A stretch of DNA of 64,000 nucleotides from Pseudonocardia parietis (GTDB taxonomy: Bacteria; Actinomycetota; Actinomycetes; Mycobacteriales; Pseudonocardiaceae): positions 3,038,001-3,102,000 of the forward strand of contig NZ_JAGINU010000001.1 of assembly GCF_017876315.1 (NCBI RefSeq), read 5' to 3'. Positions 58,982 to 64,000 of this stretch are shown in pieces. The translations under genes and the position numbers were made by a program. The stretch's first letter is position 1. Each line of letters opens with the position of its first letter. The notes beneath the pieces are model-generated. The model ran no database searches. It saw nothing but the letters and a program-made list of their open reading frames with translations, and had not been told where the DNA came from.

Positions 58982-58995
58982 ACCAATCGTTTGGC
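58982..58995. promoter_or_regulatory. Operator-like motif, site 2 (reverse orientation)
   Basis: ACCAATCGTTTGGC, the complement of GCCAAACGATTGGT. It lies 25 bp before the ligase start codon. Confidence 0.65.
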
Positions 58996-59065
58996 AAGCT
59001 ATCAGGGTCCTCCGGCGGCGAACAAGCATTGTCGAGTTCGGGACGTCTTGCTAGTCTGGATCACT

Positions 59066-59079
59066 ATCAAACGACCGGT
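59066..59079. promoter_or_regulatory. Operator-like motif, site 3
   Basis: ATCAAACGACCGGT, followed by AGG as at site 1. It lies 62 bp before the PPOX gene start. Confidence 0.6.
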
Positions 59080-59141
59080 AGGCGTCGCGGATTATGGGCC
59101 CGCCCGGTTCGGACGAGGGTCGACCGATCGCGAGGAGACCG

Positions 59142-59657
59142 ATGTCAGCCGGCGAGTCCGCAGCGCGAGTCGGTACGCGCGACCTCGAGGACATGCGACA
59201 GGCGCGACTCGACCAGGACGGCATCGAGGAGCTCATCGGTGCGGCCGGCGAGTGCGTGTTCGTGTTCGCCACCGCCGATGGCTGGCCGGCCGGGGTGACG
59301 ATGAGCTATCTGCACGAGGACGGGGTGTTCTGGCTGGCGGCGGTCACCGATCGGCAGCACGCCCGGGCGGTCGAGCGCGACTCCCGGGTCGGGATGGTGA
59401 TCAGCAACCGCGGTACCGGACTGCCCGGACGGCGGATGGTGCGGATCAAGGGGCGCGCCACGCTGCATCGGGACCGGGCGACGCTGGATCTCGTGCTGCC
59501 GCGGTTGGCTGCGACGCTCGCCCCGGCAGGCGCCGAGGCTCTGCAGCAGTTGCTGGACAGCCCGAACCGGGTGCTGATCCGGGTGCAGGCGGTCTCCTAC
59601 CCGCAGTCGCACGACTCGCGCAAGGTGGCCGGCGACGGACGAGGCGGGGCCGAGTAG
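59142..59657 (+). CDS. PPOX class flavin/F420-dependent protein
   Basis: A 171-residue split-barrel protein: LIGAAGECVFVFATADGWPAGVTMSYLHEDGVFWLAAVTDRQHARAVERDSRVGMVIS (read in parts) is the PPOX core, and RRMVRIKGRATLHRD is the conserved strand. Members bind FMN or F420 and reduce diverse substrates; which cofactor is used cannot be read. ATG 59142 follows GAGGAGACCG. It is divergent from the ligase, with operator motif copies on both sides. Confidence 0.88.
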   Translation: MSAGESAARVGTRDLEDMRQARLDQDGIEELIGAAGECVFVFATADGWPAGVTMSYLHEDGVFWLAAVTDRQHARAVERDSRVGMVISNRGTGLPGRRMVRIKGRATLHRDRATLDLVLPRLAATLAPAGAEALQQLLDSPNRVLIRVQAVSYPQSHDSRKVAGDGRGGAE

Positions 59658-59685
59658 CCCGGAACACCGGACGCTCGCGTCCCGG

Positions 59686-60129
59686 TCAGCCCGCAGCGAT
59701 CGCGTTGAGCGGGCCGTCGAGCAGCTCCACGACGTTGCCGTCGGGATCGTGGAGGTAGATCACTCGCACGGCACCCCACCGGCCGGGGCGCTGCCACAGC
59801 CGGGAACCGCCGGCCGCCTCGGCACGGTCGAGAGCGGCGTCGACGTCGTCGACCTGGATGCCGACATGCGGCAGGCGTGCCTCGGGACGCGCGGGCTCGA
59901 CCCAGCGCGGTGGATCGTCCCCGAACTCGAACAGCTCGACACCGCTGCCGTCCGGGAAGCCGAGCAGCCCGATCCGGTAACGGACCTCGGGGCCGGCCGC
60001 CATGGCGAGTGCGGCCCCCTTCCCGGCCAGGTCGATCGGCAGACGGAGCGGCGTCGCCCCCAGGACCGAGTAGAACGCGGTCGCGCGGTCGAGGTCGGCG
60101 ACCCGCAGGCCGACGTGGTGCAGCGACAT
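59686..60129 (-). CDS. VOC/glyoxalase-like protein
   Basis: A 147-residue vicinal-oxygen-chelate protein with two beta-alpha-beta-beta-beta units: LHHVGLRVADLDRATAFYSVLGA and LPHVGIQVDDVDAALDRAEAAGG. The metal ligands His and Glu are visible in MSLHHVG and GVELFEFG, and NVVELLDG closes the second unit. It may be a lyase, dioxygenase or isomerase. The 3' end of the TetR gene lies 3 bp upstream, so the two are probably co-transcribed. Confidence 0.88.
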   Translation of the reverse strand: MSLHHVGLRVADLDRATAFYSVLGATPLRLPIDLAGKGAALAMAAGPEVRYRIGLLGFPDGSGVELFEFGDDPPRWVEPARPEARLPHVGIQVDDVDAALDRAEAAGGSRLWQRPGRWGAVRVIYLHDPDGNVVELLDGPLNAIAAG

Positions 60130-60132
60130 CGC

Positions 60133-60816
60133 TCAGCCCACCGTCGTCCCGCCTGCCGCGGAGCGCTCGGCAGCTCGCTCCGGGTCCGGCGTCCGGCCGC
60201 TCTCGTCGGGCTGCGGCGACCTGTCCGCGGGCGGGTACCGGAGCTGGGAGACGAGGGCGTGCACCGTGCCCGTCTGACGGTCGGCGGGCCAGTCGTCCGG
60301 GTGGAACACGGCGTGGCTCGCGACCCCGTGGACGAGCGCGACCAACGACCGCGCCTCGTCCGCAGGCCGTCGGTCGGGGTGGACGCGCCCGTCCTGTCGC
60401 GCCGCCGCGACCGCCTTCTCGAGCAGGGCTCGATGGCCGGTCACCCGGCTGCGTTGGAGCGCGGCGAGTCGCGGATCGTGGATCGCGGCACCCATGAAGC
60501 CCAGCCAGGTCAACCAGTTCAGCCGACGTGCCTCGTCGAGGGGCAGCACGGCCTCGCAGAGCAGCTCGATCCGGCGGGGGTGCTCGTCGCCGGGCAGCTG
60601 CTCCACGCGCCCCCGCGCCTCGTCGACCGATGCCCGGTAGGCCGCTTCCAGCACCTCCGCCTTGCTGGCGAAGAAGTGCGTGATCACGGTCGTGCTCGCT
60701 CCCGCCTCCGCCGCCAGCGAACGGAGTGAGATGTCGGGCCCCCGGGTGGCGACGAGCCTGGCGGCGAGGCCGGCGATCTCGCGGCGGCGGGCATCCGCGT
60801 CGATCCGAGGTGGCAT
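60133..60816 (-). CDS. TetR family transcriptional regulator
   Basis: A 227-residue repressor. The helix-turn-helix is LVATRGPDISLRSLAAEAGASTTVITHFFASKAEVLEAAYRA near the N terminus; the ligand domain contains LNWLTWLGFMGAAIHDPRLAALQ. The C-terminal 40 residues are disordered (Pro/Arg/Glu-rich). ATG 60816 is divergent from the FAD oxidoreductase gene, with an inverted repeat TACAAC...GTTGTA in between (60827-60856). Its own promoter lacks the ACCAAACGATCGGT motif, so it may regulate a different set. Confidence 0.92.
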   Translation of the reverse strand: MPPRIDADARRREIAGLAARLVATRGPDISLRSLAAEAGASTTVITHFFASKAEVLEAAYRASVDEARGRVEQLPGDEHPRRIELLCEAVLPLDEARRLNWLTWLGFMGAAIHDPRLAALQRSRVTGHRALLEKAVAAARQDGRVHPDRRPADEARSLVALVHGVASHAVFHPDDWPADRQTGTVHALVSQLRYPPADRSPQPDESGRTPDPERAAERSAAGGTTVG

Positions 60817-60826
60817 TGACCCAAGA

Positions 60827-60856
60827 TACAACACTGGGTATACATCGACCGTTGTA
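60827..60856. promoter_or_regulatory. Inverted repeat between tetR and FAD oxidoreductase
   Basis: TACAAC (60827-60832) and GTTGTA (60851-60856), an exact inverted pair 18 bp apart in the 80-bp divergent promoter region. It is a probable autoregulatory operator of the TetR protein at 60133. Confidence 0.55.
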
Positions 60857-60896
60857 CATCGTGGTACCGAGGTGTCGCCGGCCGAGTGGAGAGCGG

Positions 60897-62261
60897 ATGC
60901 GCTACGACGTCGTGGTGGTCGGGGCAGGGGTTGCGGGCCTGGTCACCGCCCTGACCCTGGTCGAGCAGGGCAAGCGGGTCGCACTGGTGGAGAAGCACGG
61001 ATACCTGGGCGGCCGGGCGATGGAGCACCGGTACCGCGGGCACCAGATCGGCCTCGGCTCGCACCTCGTCGAGGATCCCGGGGACAGCCTCACCCGGGTG
61101 TGCGAGCTGGTCGGCATCACCGTGACGCACTCCGACCGCAGCGACTCGATGCCCTTCTGGGACCGCGACCGCTGGCGGCCCATCCAGGAGCTCTACTCCG
61201 GCTCGGCGAAGCAGGGCCTCAAGCGCTGCATCCAGGCGCTGACCGAGACCGACTACGCCGATCTCGACAAGCTCGATCACCTGCCGCTGCGGGAGTGGAT
61301 GGCGCAGTACACCTCCGACGAGGGCGTGTACACCGTCTGGGAGGCCATCTCGATCCTCGAGCAGATCACCGACAAGTGGTACGACCACTCCGCCTCCGAG
61401 AACCTCTACGTCCGCAAGATGCACTACGAGCGCAAGCGCACCGCGGGCTACTCGTTCTGGCCCATGGGTGGCTGGGAGAAGCTCTGGAAGGAGATGGCTG
61501 CGGCGTTCACCGCCCGCGGCGGCGAGCTGCTGCTGTCCACCACGGTCCGGCGGGTGCTGGTGGACGACGGTGCGGTCACCGGCGTCGAGCTGCGCGGTGC
61601 CGCAGGAGCGCCGGGGGACGTCCTCGAGGCGGACGCCGTGGTCGTCAACGCGCCGGTGTGGAACGTCCCGAACCTGTTCGAGGACGGCGTCCTGCCGCAC
61701 AACCTGCTGCAGCGCATCAGGATGCTGGCCGGTAACCGCAACCGGGCCTGCTGGATCGGGTACTGGATCGCCGCGAAGGAACCCGTGATCGCGATGTCCG
61801 AGCGGGAGATGGCGAGCTTCCAGGCCACCCCGCGTACCGGGCTCGGCGGGTTCACCCTCAACTTCACCGGCTACGACCCGGACGTCTCCCCGCCGGGCGA
61901 GTACCTGACCTGCGTCGGCGCCGCGTTCGACGCGACGCAGCACTACGGGGACAAGGCCTGGCTGGACCGCAAGTTCCACGAGTTCTGGCTGGACATCGAG
62001 GACATGATGCCGCAGGCCAAGGGTGCACTGTGGACGAAGAAGCACCTGGTCACGACGTACGGCGTCATCAACAAGCCCGGGCTGGTCGGTGCGGTGCGGC
62101 CGGACACCCGTGTCCGCGAGATCGACGGCTTGTTCCTCACCGGGGACACCGTCCGCTCCCGCGGCATCGGCATCGACAAGGCGGCCCGGACGGGCATCAC
62201 CGCTGCCGAGGCCGTCCTCGGCGACCGCCTGCCGTTCTTCGCGGACACGGTGCGGTACTGA
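60897..62261 (+). CDS. FAD-dependent oxidoreductase (phytoene-desaturase-like)
   Basis: A 454-residue flavoprotein. The FAD-binding Rossmann motif VVGAGVAGLVTALTLVEQGKRVALVEKHGYLGGRA is at residues 7-41 (quoted in parts), GSHLVEDPG follows, and the C-terminal FAD motif is IDGLFLTGDTVRSRGIGIDKAARTGITAAEAV. It resembles the phytoene-desaturase/amine-oxidase superfamily, so it may oxidise or desaturate a terpenoid, fatty-acid or steroid side chain. ATG 60897 follows GGAGAGCGG. No second component gene is adjacent. Confidence 0.88.
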   Translation: MRYDVVVVGAGVAGLVTALTLVEQGKRVALVEKHGYLGGRAMEHRYRGHQIGLGSHLVEDPGDSLTRVCELVGITVTHSDRSDSMPFWDRDRWRPIQELYSGSAKQGLKRCIQALTETDYADLDKLDHLPLREWMAQYTSDEGVYTVWEAISILEQITDKWYDHSASENLYVRKMHYERKRTAGYSFWPMGGWEKLWKEMAAAFTARGGELLLSTTVRRVLVDDGAVTGVELRGAAGAPGDVLEADAVVVNAPVWNVPNLFEDGVLPHNLLQRIRMLAGNRNRACWIGYWIAAKEPVIAMSEREMASFQATPRTGLGGFTLNFTGYDPDVSPPGEYLTCVGAAFDATQHYGDKAWLDRKFHEFWLDIEDMMPQAKGALWTKKHLVTTYGVINKPGLVGAVRPDTRVREIDGLFLTGDTVRSRGIGIDKAARTGITAAEAVLGDRLPFFADTVRY

Positions 62262-62306
62262 GTGAGTCCGCCGGACCGGTGACCGGGGGAGCGGTCGTGG
62301 TCGAGG

Positions 62307-62549
62307 TCAGGCTGTCTGGTCGGCGCCGAGGCGGCGGGCCTCGGTGCGCGTGATCGTCCGCGTCGTCCCGCACTGCGGGCACCGCGTCTCGAGACGGCTC
62401 CGCAGCGGCAGGACCGGCACGAAGAAGAGCGTGAACCGGGTCCGGCGATGCACCAGCGACTGCGGGCCGGGGTGACCGCAGACGGCGCAGCCGAGCGCGA
62501 TGAGGCCCAGCGGCCGTTCCTTGCGCGACAGCCCGAAGATGACCAGCAT
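62307..62549 (-). CDS. Zinc-ribbon small protein
   Basis: An 80-residue protein. Two CxxC pairs form a zinc-ribbon (CAVCGHPG and CPQCGTTR), separated by a hydrophobic stretch RFTLFFVPVLPLRSR, typical of the small actinobacterial zinc-ribbon membrane-associated family. ATG 62549 begins MLVIFGLSRKERPLG; the longer frame upstream has no RBS. Function is unknown. Confidence 0.75.
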   Translation of the reverse strand: MLVIFGLSRKERPLGLIALGCAVCGHPGPQSLVHRRTRFTLFFVPVLPLRSRLETRCPQCGTTRTITRTEARRLGADQTA

Positions 62550-62657
62550 CAGATGGCCACCGGAGAACGGTCGGCCGGTCGTGGGTCGCTCACGCGCTTC
62601 CTCCTCGATGTCGTCCGGCTTCCACCGTACGGACACCACCGCTCGCCGGCCGGGCTC

Positions 62658-64000
62658 CTACGGGCAGTGGCCGGCGTCGAAGGTGTCGACCGTCGTCTGC
62701 GCGGACTCCACCGCCGAGTCGTCCGGGGTGACACCCCCGGTCGCGTTCGCCTCCGCCCGCGCGTCGTCGGCGAGTACGGCCACCGCGCCCCGGATCTCGG
62801 CGGGGGCCACCCGCCGCATCTCGTCCATCGTGGCCGCGGCCTGCTCGAGGGCGGCCTGCGTCGGCTCGTCCTCGGTGTCCAGCAGGCCGTCGTAGCGGTC
62901 GGACAACACGCAGTACCGGACCGGGTCCCCGGGGGCGGGGCCGGCGGGCGCCGGGCTCCTGGGGGCATCGACGACGTCTCCCTCGACCGGCGCCGCACCG
63001 GTCCCGGTCGTGGGCCCGGCGGTGTCGGTCCGGGTCCAGACGCCGAGGCCGAGCGCGGCGACGATCACCGCGACGGCGGCGATCCCGGCGGCCGCGCGGA
63101 TCCCGGCCCGCGACCTCGCGGACAGATCATGGGCGGCGGGCGTGCGGGGCAGGCGCGCCGCGACCGCGCTGCGGGCGGCGGTGGCCGGCACGGAGACGAG
63201 CTTCTCCAGTGGCCCCTGGCCGATCCATCGTCGCCAGGCCACGGCCAGGGCCAGGGCGCCGACGAGCATCGTCGCGAACAGCAGTGCGGGCCGGTCCTCC
63301 AGGGCCCCGGTGGCGAGCAGCACGAGGTGCGCGCAGTACAGGGTCAGCGCGAGGCTGCCGACCGCCGCCAGCGGTGCGAGCAGCCGCCGCAGCCTCGGCG
63401 ACCGGGTGAGTAGCAGCGCGGCACCGAGCACCGCCGCCGCTGCGCCGAGGGTGTGCAGGAGGTCGATCGGAGTGTGCGAGTGCGGGGCCGGCAGCGCGAG
63501 GTGCCACCACGTCGACAGCGGCTGGTGCTCCTCCCACAGCAGCTGCGCCGGGCCGGTCGAGTCGTCGCCCTCCTGCCCCAGACGGGCGAGCCCGCCCAGC
63601 GGGTACAGCAGGAACCAGGACACCGCACGGGACGCGACGGCCAACGCCAGCCCGCCGCCGAGCAACCACCGGGCCACCCGGCGCGAGGACAGATCCAGCC
63701 GGCCGACCGCCATCCCGGCGGTGAGATAGCCGAGGTAGACCACGACCGGGTACGCGCCCGACAGGAGGAGCTGGACGAGCACGCCCAGCGGGTCCTGGAC
63801 GATCGTGCTGAACGTCGGGTCGTCCTCGCCCGCGTACGGCAGGTCCGCACCGGCGGTCGTCATCAGCAGCAGCGGACCGAGGGCGAACACGGCGGCGGTG
63901 ATCCCGCCGAGTACCAGCGGCCCCGCGCCCAGCAGCGGTAGCGCCAGCACGAACAGCAGCCCGTAGACGGGCAGGATCCCCCAGATCCCGCTCAGGGGAG
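62658..64000 (-). CDS. DUF418/acyltransferase-like multi-pass membrane protein, 3' part
   Basis: The frame is open to the window edge, so the N terminus is missing. About 447 visible residues contain at least seven hydrophobic segments in the first 270, with the phrases SGAYPVVVYLGYLTAGMAVGRLDL and SLALTLYCAHLVLL typical of the DUF418/heparan-acetyltransferase-like superfamily. One more helix (GIRAAAGIAAVAVIVAALGLGVW, about residue 300) precedes an extracytoplasmic tail with Cys residues (RYCVLSDRYDG and a terminal HCP) that may be disulfide-linked. The mature role is unknown; such proteins may transfer acyl groups to cell-surface sugars. Confidence 0.75.
   Translation of the reverse strand, partial: PLSGIWGILPVYGLLFVLALPLLGAGPLVLGGITAAVFALGPLLLMTTAGADLPYAGEDDPTFSTIVQDPLGVLVQLLLSGAYPVVVYLGYLTAGMAVGRLDLSSRRVARWLLGGGLALAVASRAVSWFLLYPLGGLARLGQEGDDSTGPAQLLWEEHQPLSTWWHLALPAPHSHTPIDLLHTLGAAAAVLGAALLLTRSPRLRRLLAPLAAVGSLALTLYCAHLVLLATGALEDRPALLFATMLVGALALAVAWRRWIGQGPLEKLVSVPATAARSAVAARLPRTPAAHDLSARSRAGIRAAAGIAAVAVIVAALGLGVWTRTDTAGPTTGTGAAPVEGDVVDAPRSPAPAGPAPGDPVRYCVLSDRYDGLLDTEDEPTQAALEQAAATMDEMRRVAPAEIRGAVAVLADDARAEANATGGVTPDDSAVESAQTTVDTFDAGHCP

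Noticed and set aside
55514..59758. A 1,400-codon open frame on the plus strand.
   Set aside because: It overlaps the OYE-type gene in another frame and the antisense of the ligase. The composition is typical of GC-driven shadow frames.

Overview
The window is high-GC actinobacterial chromosome. An SsgA-family sporulation/division regulator, an actinobacterial-type cytochrome oxidase subunit IV, an F420/FMN-type PPOX protein, many TetR regulators and a pSAM2-like integrative element point to a filamentous actinomycete. A Pseudonocardia-like genus is my best guess, but this is inference from gene content, not a species call.

Region 1 (1-24.8 kb) is mostly ordinary chromosome. It holds the 3' end of ctaF, a NarL-type two-component pair, a thioredoxin/NHL protein, an Fpg/Nei glycosylase, PAP2 phosphatase plus pgi, DoxX, a HipA-like kinase overlapping a DUF3037 gene, an APH-type kinase, a P450 and a metallophosphoesterase. 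A small catabolic-looking cluster (amidase, SMP-30 lactonase, LLM oxidoreductase) surrounds a TetR gene, and an 18-bp operator-like palindrome is shared by two of its promoters. Next come two tandem tRNA operons (Gly-Cys-Val twice), an SsgA-like gene, and an ECF-type sigma/anti-sigma pair followed by a PGPGW membrane protein that appears to use a CTG start.

Region 2 (24,831-41,559) is an actinomycete integrative and conjugative element (AICE) inserted in the 3' half of tRNA-Val(CAC) and bounded by a 43-bp direct repeat. Its backbone is integrase, excisionase, RepSA-like initiator, a small gene, an FtsK/TraB-like translocase, a membrane protein, an SCO3933-like protein, a DNA-binding regulator, a Pif-like NUDIX protein and an HD protein. 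It is loaded with insertions: an ISL3-family element and its 166-bp partner fragment enclosing an ISL2-group IS, a tRNA 3' fragment, and an AraC/monooxygenase pair, all flanked by one 8-bp target duplication; an IS701 copy with perfect ends and CTAG duplication; and an IS5/IS427-type copy that splits a membrane-protein gene.

Region 3 (41.6-46.2 kb) looks like the eroded remains of older insertions. It has an integrase C-terminal fragment abutting attR, IS256 and IS701 transposase scraps and a truncated cyclotransferase-like gene. These surround an intact copper amine oxidase and an NDMA-type alcohol dehydrogenase, which could act in sequence on amines or alcohols (inference).

Region 4 (46.2-64 kb) is accessory metabolism. 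A tightly overlapping three-gene operon encodes an acyl-CoA-dehydrogenase-like flavoprotein, a PhnD-like protein with no signal peptide, and a degenerate TusA-like domain fused to a diiron ferritin-like domain. It is the best candidate here for an undescribed pathway. Further on are an SDR/XRE/cupin locus, a Phd-VapC toxin-antitoxin pair, a CE15-like esterase, and a lipid/steroid-type catabolic group (OYE-type reductase, acyl-CoA ligase, PPOX protein, VOC protein, TetR, FAD oxidoreductase). Three sites of a shared 14-bp operator-like motif link the first three of these. The window ends inside a multi-pass DUF418-like membrane protein.
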